This document shows, piece by piece, positions 16,778 to 24,323 of a stretch of 64,000 bases of DNA. The notes under the pieces were generated by a model. The model searched no databases and was not told the origin of the DNA. It saw only the letters and a list, made by a program, of their open reading frames with translations. Made by a program: the position numbers and the translations under genes. How positions within the stretch are numbered: the first letter of the stretch is position 1; every line of letters begins with the position of its first letter. Origin of the DNA: an uncultured Lachnoclostridium sp. (GTDB lineage Bacteria > Bacillota > Clostridia > Lachnospirales > Lachnospiraceae); assembly GCA_948330435.1 (NCBI GenBank), contig CAOJBY010000016.1:22615-86614 (forward strand). Reading direction: 5' to 3'.

Positions 16778-18058
16778 TCACAGGAAATATTTTTTTGCCG
16801 CCCGTTTTAAGCACCAGGGCAAGGTAATGGGAGTTACCTGGTCCGTTGCTGTAACAGGATAAATCTGTACAATCTCTCCATCCAGGTAGTAGCGAACGCT
16901 GCCTACAATGGTTCCTGGCTCGATGGGGGCGGTCAGTTCTTCGGGAAAGTTGGTTTCCACTGATATCTGTTCTTCATCGGAAAGGAGAAGCTTCAGATGT
17001 TTGGCTTCGGATCCGACCGCCAGCTCTACGCCGGTGTAAGCTTTGTCCTCCAGGTTGCCGCTTTCAGGAATTCCGTTTTTGACGAGGAGGGGGCAAAACT
17101 CCGTTTCCTCCCATACATCCCGGTATTCATAGTTTTCCAGGCCGTAGCTCATAAGTTTTCTGGTGTCGCTCCATTTGTAGCTGCGGTTGTTGGGCCAGCC
17201 ACAGGCTAAGAGGGCTACGATGAACGTTCGATCATCTCGTTTTAAGGCTCCTACGTAACAGTAGCCGGCATTGTTGGTAAAACCGGTTTTGCCGGAGAGA
17301 GCTCCTTCCATCATAGTGAGGAATGCGTTTTTGTTGCCCACGGTGAAGCTTCTAAGGCCCTCTGTGTCCCCGAAGCTATAGGAGGAGGTTCGGGTGATGG
17401 TAAGAAATTCTTCCCGCTTGGGGGATTGGGTGATACAGTAACGCATGGTTTTGGCCAAATCTGCCGCCGTAGTGGAATGGGTTCCCCCCTCATCTGTGGC
17501 ATCCAGACCGTTTGGAGTAATGTAGTAGGTGTTATAACAGCCGATGTCTCTGGCCTTGGCATTCATCATTTCTGCAAAGCTTTCTACGGAACCGCCCACA
17601 TGCTCTGCAATGGCTACGGCAGAATCGTTGTGGGATTCCAGCATAAGAGAATATAGGAGATCTCCCAGACGATATTGTTCATCCTTTCGGATTCCCAGCT
17701 GAACATCCGGCATACCGGCTGCATACTGGGATACGGTGACAATCTCGTCTAAGTTGGCATTTTCCAGTGTAACAATCAGGGTCATAATCTTCGTGGTACT
17801 TGCCATGGGTTTCTGTTCATAGCCATTTTTTTCAAACAAAACACGCCCGGAGTCAGCATCCATTAACACGGCTGACTGGGCGTATAATTGTCTCAGTTCG
17901 GAGGGAATCTCTGTTTGTCCTTCCGGCTTTTCCGTTGTTTCCTGTCCGTATGTATTGATGGAGAGGCAGAAAATGAATCCAAGGAGCATCAGAATGGGAT
18001 ATAATTTTTTCACGGGAAAACCAACCTGTACTTTGTTTCCTTTTATTGTATTCTCCAT
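16778..18058 (-). CDS. D-alanyl-D-alanine carboxypeptidase (S11 family, DacF type)
   Basis: 426 residues with a signal/anchor helix at about 20-36. The three active-site motifs of penicillin-binding protein 5-type enzymes are all present: STTK at 87-90, SHN at 142-144 and KTG at 257-259. It trims the terminal D-Ala of peptidoglycan stem peptides outside the membrane. The C-terminal beta domain, from about 310, ends in a basic amphipathic stretch (KRAAKKYFL). It follows the small lipoprotein gene by 47 bases and may share its transcript. I avoid a firm symbol because clostridia carry several S11 paralogues. Confidence 0.93.
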   Translation of the reverse strand: MENTIKGNKVQVGFPVKKLYPILMLLGFIFCLSINTYGQETTEKPEGQTEIPSELRQLYAQSAVLMDADSGRVLFEKNGYEQKPMASTTKIMTLIVTLENANLDEIVTVSQYAAGMPDVQLGIRKDEQYRLGDLLYSLMLESHNDSAVAIAEHVGGSVESFAEMMNAKARDIGCYNTYYITPNGLDATDEGGTHSTTAADLAKTMRYCITQSPKREEFLTITRTSSYSFGDTEGLRSFTVGNKNAFLTMMEGALSGKTGFTNNAGYCYVGALKRDDRTFIVALLACGWPNNRSYKWSDTRKLMSYGLENYEYRDVWEETEFCPLLVKNGIPESGNLEDKAYTGVELAVGSEAKHLKLLLSDEEQISVETNFPEELTAPIEPGTIVGSVRYYLDGEIVQIYPVTATDQVTPITLPWCLKRAAKKYFL

Positions 18059-18105
18059 GAACAGGATTTATAACACAAGTTTGTTCCGGCTTGGCAGACC
18101 TCTTT

Positions 18106-18570
18106 TCAGGAAAAACGAAGCATACGGATCTCTGACGGATGGAATCCGTCATTTCCGAACTCTCCTTTCATATCTATGGTCATATGAAGTTCCAGATCCT
18201 CAAAGCTTCCCTCCGTGTCCACACTCTCCCCTCCGTCACCGGAAATGTTTCTCACATAGAACTTGGTATCCTCCGTGTAGATAACCGGTATGAGATCGGA
18301 ATCCTTAAGCGGTGCGTTGGAGGAGGGGCTACTGCTGTTTATGGAGCCGTCTTCCTGGACCTTTACCTTACATTTAGCTACATAAAGCTCACCGTCCTCA
18401 AGCTTCCATACCTTTCCCCGAAAATCTGCGTCAATGGCTTCTGCCGTCTCCTGATCCAAGGTGGACCAGGCTGATTTTCCTCCACAGCCGCTTATGGCAA
18501 GACACAAGATACACATTACACCAAGCAGAAAGGCAGCCTTTTTGATTCCATATTTCTTATTGTTTCTCAT
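18106..18570 (-). CDS. Small lipoprotein of unknown function
   Basis: 154 residues with a lipoprotein signal (CLAISGCGGK, Cys about 29). The mature part is a small acidic domain with alternating hydrophobic strands, including ELYVAKCKVKVQEDG and DTKFYVRNISGDGG. I do not recognise a family. It lies just upstream of the S11 carboxypeptidase on the same strand, which hints at an envelope role but no more. Confidence 0.75.
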   Translation of the reverse strand: MRNNKKYGIKKAAFLLGVMCILCLAISGCGGKSAWSTLDQETAEAIDADFRGKVWKLEDGELYVAKCKVKVQEDGSINSSSPSSNAPLKDSDLIPVIYTEDTKFYVRNISGDGGESVDTEGSFEDLELHMTIDMKGEFGNDGFHPSEIRMLRFS

Positions 18571-18785
18571 TTTTCTTCCTCCACATTCGCCGTAAAATTT
18601 TTGTAATACGATTCTATCAGGCTAATCTGGAAATTGTCTCTAAAAACAAAAGAGGTCTGTCTGTAATTCACCCTCTCAATAAATATTTTTGATATGTTCT
18701 ACAACATTTGTACATAATAACCGAAACAATCTTTCAAACATTTCATAAACTCAAAAACCTCCAGGGCGATGTCACAACATAAAAC

Positions 18786-18935
18786 CTATTCTTTCTTACC
18801 ACAGCAACACTCGCCACTACACCCAGAGCACCCACACCCACAAGATGATCCTCCCCTTTTCTTATTACGTATGATATGTCCAATACTACCCACCAGACAC
18901 AACCCTACAATAATAAGCACAATAAAATCTGCCAT
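18786..18935 (-). CDS. FeoB-associated Cys-rich membrane protein
   Basis: A 49-residue protein. MADFIVLIIVGLCLVGSIG forms one membrane helix, followed by a basic patch (RNKKRGG) and a Cys-rich tail with CGCGCSGC and CCCGKKE. This plan, last in a feo operon, is the small FeoB-associated Cys-rich protein of Firmicutes, thought to assist ferrous iron uptake. A GGGAGG ribosome site lies 9 bases before the ATG. It is 96 bases after the Fur-like gene, with a hairpin (18984-19018) between them. Confidence 0.85.
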   Translation of the reverse strand: MADFIVLIIVGLCLVGSIGHIIRNKKRGGSSCGCGCSGCSGECCCGKKE

Positions 18936-18983
18936 TTCTAATTTCCTCCCTTTTCCAGGCATAGGATTTAAACAACATAGGGC

Positions 18984-19018
18984 GCCACAAAATAAAACAA
19001 TCAGCTTTATTTTGCGGC
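18984..19018 (-). repeat. Intercistronic hairpin in the feo operon
   Basis: Inverted repeat GCCACAAAATAAA (18984-18996) against TTTATTTTGCGGC (19006-19018), 13 bp with one mismatch. It lies between the Fur-like and Cys-rich genes, with no clear U tract. It could tune RNA stability or partly end transcription. Confidence 0.5.
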
Positions 19019-19031
19019 ATTCCCAATTCTG

Positions 19032-19280
19032 TTAGATACGATACATATTTCTTCGGTCAATGACCCCTATTTCTTCCAGGGTTTTGATCATTCGATACAC
19101 GGTGGCTATTCCTACCGTGGGATCCTCTTCTTTTACGTGATAATAGATTTCCTTACAGCAGGAGCATTCATGCCCCAGTATGAATCGGAGAATCAATTTC
19201 CTCTGTTTTGTAATCCGAAACCCATGTTCCTTTAACCGATTGATAATCATTTCCTCGCTCATACCTGCTTTTTCCGTCAT
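19032..19280 (-). CDS. Short Fur-like DNA-binding protein
   Basis: 82 residues matching only the N-terminal winged helix of Fur/PerR proteins (RLKEHGFRITKQRKLIL, TVGIATVYRMIKTLEEIGV). The C-terminal dimerisation and metal domain is absent. A Cys cluster, HECSCCKEIYY, lies in the middle and could bind metal. The stop follows normal-looking sequence, and such short forms occur beside feoB in related bacteria as I recall, so it is probably a real gene. It lies 15 bases after feoB and could act on the Fur-type boxes near 22094-22172. Confidence 0.8.
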   Translation of the reverse strand: MTEKAGMSEEMIINRLKEHGFRITKQRKLILRFILGHECSCCKEIYYHVKEEDPTVGIATVYRMIKTLEEIGVIDRRNMYRI

Positions 19281-19295
19281 ATTAGCACATTTCTC

Positions 19296-21488
19296 CTATA
19301 AAAACAATCCGCCTACTACATTTACCAGAAGTGCTACTACATAAGCTGTGACCATCTGTACAGCTACGGCCTTGCCGGTCTCTTTCCATGTCTTCAGTTC
19401 CCGCTTCATGGCACCTACGGCTGCAAAACAGGGCATACACAGCAGGTTAAATACCATATAAGCATAGGCTGCTGCTTTTGTCTTAATGTCATCTTTCATA
19501 TGAGGCAGGGCATTTTCATCACCGCCCTCAAAAAGAACACCCTCAGAGTAAATGTCTCCTGCGGCTTCCGCATCGTACTCACCGTCTTCAAAGCCAAGCT
19601 CTTCCAGCTCCTCCGAACTATACTGGGCGAAATATTCCTCCAGATATTCATCCGTCACGTCCTCGTCATAGAGCTGGGCAAAGGTTACAACTACATTTTC
19701 CTTGGCAATCCAGCCGGTTACCACACCCACCGCCGGACGCCACTCGCCAAATCCCAGAGGCTTGAAAATGGGAGCAATCACATTTCCGATGGATGCCATA
19801 AAGCTGTCGTTCATCTCGCACATAACACTTCCGTCTTCACTCTCGGCCGCATTAGTTCCATTGAAAGAATCGAAATTGAAGCCGGACAGGAACCATATAA
19901 GAATGGTGGATACGAAAATAACGGTTCCGGCCTTTACCGCAAAGCCCTTTACCTTTTCCCATCCATGGATAAGGATGCTCTTAAGGGTCGGAATACGATA
20001 CTGAGGCAACTCCATAATAAAGTTGGAGGCTCCATCCTTGTATACAAATTTATTTAACAGCAATGATACAATTATCGCTACTACGATACTGAATATATAT
20101 AAGGAATAGGTTACTAATGTCTGGTTGCTGTCTACAAACAGAGTGGATACAAACAGGGCAAAAATGGGAAGCTTTGCACCGCAGGGCATAAAGCCTGCCA
20201 AAATGGTAGTTATCTTTCTATCCTTCTCGGATTCCAGTGTACGGGTTGCCATAACAGCCGGAACGCTGCAGCCGAAGCCCTGAAGCAGCGGGATAAAGGA
20301 ACGTCCGGACAGTCCGAAGCGGCGGAAGATTCGATCCAGTACAAATGCAATTCTTGCCATGTAACCGCAGTCCTCCAGGAAAGAAATCAGGATGTACAGC
20401 ACCAATACCAGGGGAATAAAACCAAGGATTGCCCCAAGTCCTTCCATAATACCGTCAACTACCAAAGAGTATACCCAGGGGGAGGCTCCTCCTACAAGAC
20501 CGGCTACCAGATCGGTAAGCCACCCCCAGATGGATTCTACGATACCAGCCAGCCAGATTCCCGGGCTGTTGATTCCGAGAAACAGGAAGTTCTCACTGTT
20601 GGTGCAGGCAAACAGCAGATACATGACGACCGCAAAGATGGGTAAGGCCAGTATTCGGTTGGTGAGAATCTTATCCAGCTTGTCAGATTTTGTCTCCACA
20701 TGGCCCGTGGTTCCTTTCTTTACCGCATCCTTTACGACCTTTGCTATGTACTGATAACGCTGATCCGCCACGGCTGCTTCCAGATCCGCTCCCGATCCGT
20801 AGGCCTTTTCCGCAACCTCACCTACCCGTTTCTTCAGTTCCTCTGTTACCTGTCCTGCAATATTTTCATCATTTTCCAAAAGCTTGATGGCTTTCCACTG
20901 ACTGTCAGTCTCACCTGCATCATCCAAAAGCTTCTTTGCATCATCTATGGTTCCCTGAAGCTTTTCATCGAAAACAGGCAACTTTTTGGGTGTTTTCTTT
21001 CCTTTTGCCACTTCTACGGCTTCAGCCATCAGTTCCAGAATCCCTTTACCATTACGGGCTACGATAGGAACTACCGGCACACCGAAAATCTCCGAAAGCT
21101 TCTCTGCCCCTATCTTGTCGCCTCTGGCTTCTACCTCATCCATCATGTTCAGGGCAATGACAGTAGGAACCCCTGTTTCCAGGATCTGCAGGGTCAGGTA
21201 CAAGTTACGCTCAATGCTGGTTCCATCTACAATATCAATGACCGCATCAGGTTTTTCCTTTACGATGTAATCTCGTGCAATGATTTCCTCTGCGGAATAG
21301 GGGGACAGGGAGTAGGTTCCCGGAAGATCCATGATGTTAATCCCTTTGTCCTTTTTGTAGGTTCCCTCTTTCTTGTCTACGGTTACTCCCGGCCAGTTTC
21401 CTACCCGCTGCCTGGAACCGGTCAGGTCGTTGAATAAGGTTGTTTTGCCGCAGTTCGGATTGCCTGCAAGCGCAATGGTGTATGACAT
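19296..21488 (-). CDS. feoB: Ferrous iron transport protein B
   Basis: 730 residues. The N-terminal GTPase has G1 GNPNCGKTT (9-17), G3 MDLPGTYSLSP and G4 LNMMDE. After a helical linker come about ten membrane helices with two Gate motifs (GCSVPAVMATR and CMPCFAAVGAMKRE). It moves Fe(II) across the cytoplasmic membrane. It lies 126 bases after the first feoA, and a 9-bp hairpin sits in that gap. An acidic insert rich in Glu and Asp lies near residue 620. Confidence 0.97.
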   Translation of the reverse strand: MSYTIALAGNPNCGKTTLFNDLTGSRQRVGNWPGVTVDKKEGTYKKDKGINIMDLPGTYSLSPYSAEEIIARDYIVKEKPDAVIDIVDGTSIERNLYLTLQILETGVPTVIALNMMDEVEARGDKIGAEKLSEIFGVPVVPIVARNGKGILELMAEAVEVAKGKKTPKKLPVFDEKLQGTIDDAKKLLDDAGETDSQWKAIKLLENDENIAGQVTEELKKRVGEVAEKAYGSGADLEAAVADQRYQYIAKVVKDAVKKGTTGHVETKSDKLDKILTNRILALPIFAVVMYLLFACTNSENFLFLGINSPGIWLAGIVESIWGWLTDLVAGLVGGASPWVYSLVVDGIMEGLGAILGFIPLVLVLYILISFLEDCGYMARIAFVLDRIFRRFGLSGRSFIPLLQGFGCSVPAVMATRTLESEKDRKITTILAGFMPCGAKLPIFALFVSTLFVDSNQTLVTYSLYIFSIVVAIIVSLLLNKFVYKDGASNFIMELPQYRIPTLKSILIHGWEKVKGFAVKAGTVIFVSTILIWFLSGFNFDSFNGTNAAESEDGSVMCEMNDSFMASIGNVIAPIFKPLGFGEWRPAVGVVTGWIAKENVVVTFAQLYDEDVTDEYLEEYFAQYSSEELEELGFEDGEYDAEAAGDIYSEGVLFEGGDENALPHMKDDIKTKAAAYAYMVFNLLCMPCFAAVGAMKRELKTWKETGKAVAVQMVTAYVVALLVNVVGGLFL

Positions 21489-21558
21489 TTCTTACTCCTC
21501 CACTCGTTTCTGTTGTCGGCAGTTTTTGTTAGGATCTGCTAACCATTTTTCTTATTTT

Positions 21559-21584
21559 AAGGAGTTACAATCAGCTAACTCCTT
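21559..21584 (-). repeat. Hairpin between feoA and feoB
   Basis: Perfect 9-bp inverted repeat AAGGAGTTA (21559-21567) and TAACTCCTT (21576-21584) in the feoA-feoB gap. No U tract follows on the coding strand, so it is more likely an RNA processing or translation element than a terminator. Confidence 0.5.
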
Positions 21585-21614
21585 GTCAAAAAAAAGATTC
21601 AATTTGCCCGGGCT

Positions 21615-21836
21615 TTAAGCCTGAACTTCGATTCGTGCGGCTTCTTCTTTTCTTAAGCTTAACTCATAGCCACGCACGTTGATCTCCACCGGATCTCCCA
21701 AGGGGGCAACCTTGATGACTTTTACGTCTACGCCCGGAGTGATTCCCATGTCCATGATTCTCCTTTTTAAAGGACCACTCTCACCGATGGACACTACCTT
21801 TCCGGACTGTCCCGGCTTCATTTCTTTCAATGTCAT
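21615..21836 (-). CDS. feoA: FeoA-domain protein (first of two)
   Basis: A 73-residue SH3-like protein: GQSGKVVSIGESGPLKRRIM, DMGITPGVDVKVIKVAPLGD, ELSLRKEEAARIEV. FeoA is a cytosolic partner of FeoB. It lies between the second FeoA gene (24-base gap) and feoB. Confidence 0.93.
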   Translation of the reverse strand: MTLKEMKPGQSGKVVSIGESGPLKRRIMDMGITPGVDVKVIKVAPLGDPVEINVRGYELSLRKEEAARIEVQA

Positions 21837-21860
21837 GTTTTCTCCTCACTTTCTATTGAC

Positions 21861-22073
21861 TTAAACAACCATAATCCGGGACGCAAGTCCCCTGTTCAGA
21901 GCAATCCTTACACCTTTGACTAAGAGAATCATGCCGCTTGGGTTTTCTCCAATCACCTGAACTCTCTCGCCTTTTACGAAGCCCAGATCCTGAAGATGTC
22001 GTTTTACTTCTTCTTTTCCATGAAATTCTTTAATTTCTCTTGTTTCTCCAACTTCCATCATAGCCAGTGCCAT
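21861..22073 (-). CDS. FeoA-domain protein (second)
   Basis: 70 residues from ATG 22073 (MALAMMEVGE), with AAAGGAG 8 bases upstream. It has the FeoA fold (VKRHLQDLGFVKGERVQVIG, GVRIALNRGLASRIMV) but is diverged from its neighbour. Paired feoA genes are common in clostridial feo operons. It is the first gene behind the Fur-box promoter. Confidence 0.92.
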   Translation of the reverse strand: MALAMMEVGETREIKEFHGKEEVKRHLQDLGFVKGERVQVIGENPSGMILLVKGVRIALNRGLASRIMVV

Positions 22074-22093
22074 TTGAATTACTCCTTTCCAAT

Positions 22094-22108
22094 TGAGAAT
22101 AGCTATCA
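22094..22108 (-). promoter_or_regulatory. Probable Fur box 2 of the feo promoter
   Basis: TGAGAATAGCTATCA matches the 7-1-7 Fur consensus TGATAATNATTATCA at 12 or more of 15 positions and lies just downstream of the -10. Confidence 0.55.
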
Positions 22109-22120
22109 TTTTCTTTATGT

Positions 22121-22148
22121 ATTATACCACTCTGCATAGGTTTGTCAA
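22121..22148 (-). promoter_or_regulatory. Promoter of the feoA-feoA-feoB operon
   Basis: -35 TTGACA (22143-22148), 16-base spacer, -10 TATAAT (22121-22126) on the minus strand. Confidence 0.8.
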
Positions 22149-22157
22149 TACTTTTAT

Positions 22158-22172
22158 TGATAATAATTATCA
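22158..22172 (-). promoter_or_regulatory. Fur box 1 of the feo promoter
   Basis: TGATAATAATTATCA is a perfect palindrome and an exact match to the 7-1-7 Fur consensus. It lies immediately upstream of the -35 element, so Fe-Fur would block the promoter. Confidence 0.8.
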
Positions 22173-22451
22173 TTAACAATAGCTTCCAAGAATCTCTTCC
22201 AGGGCCGCTTTACTGCTTGTATGACATCTCACTACTTCAATGTTGTTTCGTTTTGCCTCCTCCATAGCACATTTTACCATCTTATGGGAAACCGTATTGG
22301 TGAACAGTACGAAAAGATCCGGTTTGCCAACCTGTTTCTTTAGGTCTCCTGTCATTTGGGTAAACACCTTCGCCTTACAGCGATAGGCTTTACAGATATT
22401 CTGATATTGTCGAACCATTCGATCATGTCCTCCGATTATTACAACACTCAT
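22173..22451 (-). CDS. DUF2325 family protein
   Basis: A 92-residue protein starting MSVVIIGGHDRMVRQYQNIC, the DUF2325 signature, then CKAKVFTQ, DLFVLFTNTVSHKMV and RCHTSSKAALEE. I chose ATG 22451 because AGGAGG lies 8 bases before it. The biochemical role is unknown; in Firmicutes it often sits beside iron genes. It has its own palindromic operators at 22472-22522. Confidence 0.88.
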   Translation of the reverse strand: MSVVIIGGHDRMVRQYQNICKAYRCKAKVFTQMTGDLKKQVGKPDLFVLFTNTVSHKMVKCAMEEAKRNNIEVVRCHTSSKAALEEILGSYC

Positions 22452-22471
22452 GGTCTGCACCTCCTTTTCAA

Positions 22472-22522
22472 TTAGTAAAAACTAACTATTACTTCTGTAA
22501 ATAGGTTAGTTTTCGCTAACCT
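22472..22522 (-). promoter_or_regulatory. DtxR-like palindromic operators before the DUF2325 gene
   Basis: Two related palindromes: TTAGTAAAAACTAA (22472-22485) and AGGTTAGTTTTCGCTAACCT (22503-22522). The second has 7-bp arms resembling the TTAGGTTAG half-site of DtxR/IdeR boxes. They differ clearly from the Fur boxes just downstream. Confidence 0.55.
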
Positions 22523-22588
22523 TTATCCAAAGCATACCACAATTTCCATTCTTATGCAAGTATTTTTTGTTCTACACAGAATACTATT

Positions 22589-22954
22589 CTACAAAATATT
22601 GCGTAAAATTCCAAAAAGAATCAAAGCAATTAAAAACACCAGCATCCCAGAAGATTCCCATTTTTTCCAAATCGTTTTTCTGGAACACAAATAATTCCCA
22701 AGACATTTTATCAAAATCCATCCCAGAAAGGGGCCAAAGCAAAAGATCACCGGATGACTGTGAAAGGCTCCCCGAAAATCTCCCCTCCCCATTGCCATCA
22801 GCATATGGGTGATGCCGCACCCTGGACAACGCAGGCGAAAAACACACCGAAACAGACAGGGAATGCCCGCTCCGGTGTGTCTAACAAATTCATAGTATCC
22901 AGCAAAAAGCAAAGCTGCCAGTCCCACTTTTCCCAGCCGTCTACGATCTATCAT
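22589..22954 (-). CDS. DUF2752 family membrane protein
   Basis: 121 residues with three membrane helices and the DUF2752 motif RLRCPGCGITHMLMAM at about 42-57. Function unknown. It starts one base after the upstream DUF4234 gene ends, so the two form a unit. Confidence 0.88.
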   Translation of the reverse strand: MIDRRRLGKVGLAALLFAGYYEFVRHTGAGIPCLFRCVFRLRCPGCGITHMLMAMGRGDFRGAFHSHPVIFCFGPFLGWILIKCLGNYLCSRKTIWKKWESSGMLVFLIALILFGILRNIL

Positions 22955-22955
22955 C

Positions 22956-23300
22956 TTAGTCTGCCAGCTTGTTCAGTTCATTCTGAATCAATGCATAGGC
23001 AATAACTCCGCCAAATATATAAAGTATCAGATAAAGAACACCTCCGTTGGAAGCAGGAAGCCCTCTGTTCATCTTTGCCTTATCCAGCAGTTCACCCCGC
23101 TTATATGCCCAGTATAAACCATAAATTCCGCAGGTAACAATAGTAAGTACAAGGGCTAACACACCGGATGTTCCTTCCTCATTTGCCACCGCATTGGTAT
23201 CATCTGTCATACATACAAACCAATAAAGGCTGTAAATTCCGCAGGTAATCATTGAAAAAATAATGCAAAGGGCAATATTTCTCTCCTGCACTGTCCTCAT
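22956..23300 (-). CDS. DUF4234 family membrane protein
   Basis: 114 residues from ATG 23300 (MRTVQERN), with GGAGG 7 bases upstream. It repeats an ITCGIYSLYW / VTCGIYGLYW motif at the ends of two helices, typical of DUF4234. A third helix lies near the end. Function unknown; cotranscribed with the DUF2752 gene. Confidence 0.88.
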   Translation of the reverse strand: MRTVQERNIALCIIFSMITCGIYSLYWFVCMTDDTNAVANEEGTSGVLALVLTIVTCGIYGLYWAYKRGELLDKAKMNRGLPASNGGVLYLILYIFGGVIAYALIQNELNKLAD

Positions 23301-23426
23301 AACCATTCCTCCTTCGTATTTCAAACTGTAAAATTTTCTGGCTAATTAAATATACTACTTTTTCCGAAGAAGTTCAATACTAATTATATAATTAATATGA
23401 GTATTTACTGCAAAATAAACTTTTCC

Positions 23427-24095
23427 CTATATTCTCACATCCACCATCCCAGACCCATGTTCAACAGACTCCCTTGTAATACCATCCAGTGCTCCGGCCG
23501 GAATGGGGTGTCCAATCTCCCAACTTGGATCCGCTTTTCTTGCCGCATCCAAAAACGCCTGCCGGTAGGAACGCTCGTACTGCTGCATGGTATACCCTGC
23601 CGCCAGGCGATCCTTTTTCGTTACCTTTCGGTACATATTTGTGTATACATCCGATCTCCTTGTGGTATCGCCATTGAGCACGCCGTTTTCTCTTAAAAAT
23701 TCCCGTTTGGTCTGCTCAAACATCTCCTCTTTGCTGCTTTCCGGAATGGGAATGATACGCTTCCGGCTGCCTGCATTTTCCTCCGTCAGAAGAAGTCCGG
23801 AAAGTCCGGTGGTTGGATCAATGTAATCCCCGTCCTGATCGTAGCTTTTCATGGAATTCTTGATGCATTGAATGTTTGTATACATGGCACCGTTTCCCTT
23901 GCTGGCACTCATCATCTCTTTCATGACCGCTTTGAACTGCTTGCTGTTGGTGTCAATTCCCGCTGCCCTTAACTGAGCCTGTACGGAGCCGCTGTTGATC
24001 TGAGACAGCTGAAAGCTGCCGGTAAAATTTGTGCTCCTCTTTGACGTTCCAAGCATATTCTGAAACAAATAGCTGTAATCTATAATTCTTGGCAT
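23427..24095 (-). CDS. DUF3879-like protein
   Basis: 222 residues, soluble, starting MPRIIDYSYLFQNML. From about 73 it reads YTNIQCIKNSMKSYDQDGDY and later REFLRENGVLNGDTTRRSDV and IPAGALDGITRESVE, which I recall as the conserved core of DUF3879 proteins of Lachnospiraceae. DQDGDYID could bind a cation. No function is known to me. It stands alone between the DUF4234 gene and the ABC permease. Confidence 0.7.
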   Translation of the reverse strand: MPRIIDYSYLFQNMLGTSKRSTNFTGSFQLSQINSGSVQAQLRAAGIDTNSKQFKAVMKEMMSASKGNGAMYTNIQCIKNSMKSYDQDGDYIDPTTGLSGLLLTEENAGSRKRIIPIPESSKEEMFEQTKREFLRENGVLNGDTTRRSDVYTNMYRKVTKKDRLAAGYTMQQYERSYRQAFLDAARKADPSWEIGHPIPAGALDGITRESVEHGSGMVDVRI

Positions 24096-24323
24096 GTAAA
24101 ATCCCCCTTTTCCTTTTTCCCTGGCAAAAATAAATAAAATTCTCTATAATTATATATCGGCAGGCAAAATCGGCTTCATAAGAATCTCATCTACAGATCC
24201 CAAAGACTTAGCTGTGTTGAAAAGTCCTTTTCCTCAAAGGTACTCAGATGCTCAAATATCCGTTCATTATTATGGACTAATCCTGGAAACAGGCGGTCCA
24301 ACTGCCTGTAAAATATCCTGTGT

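Noticed and set aside
24191..24323. Coding-like tail (FPGLVHNNERIFEHL) after the module 2 permease
   Set aside because: Reads as an extension in another frame with no start or family match. Treated as intergenic.
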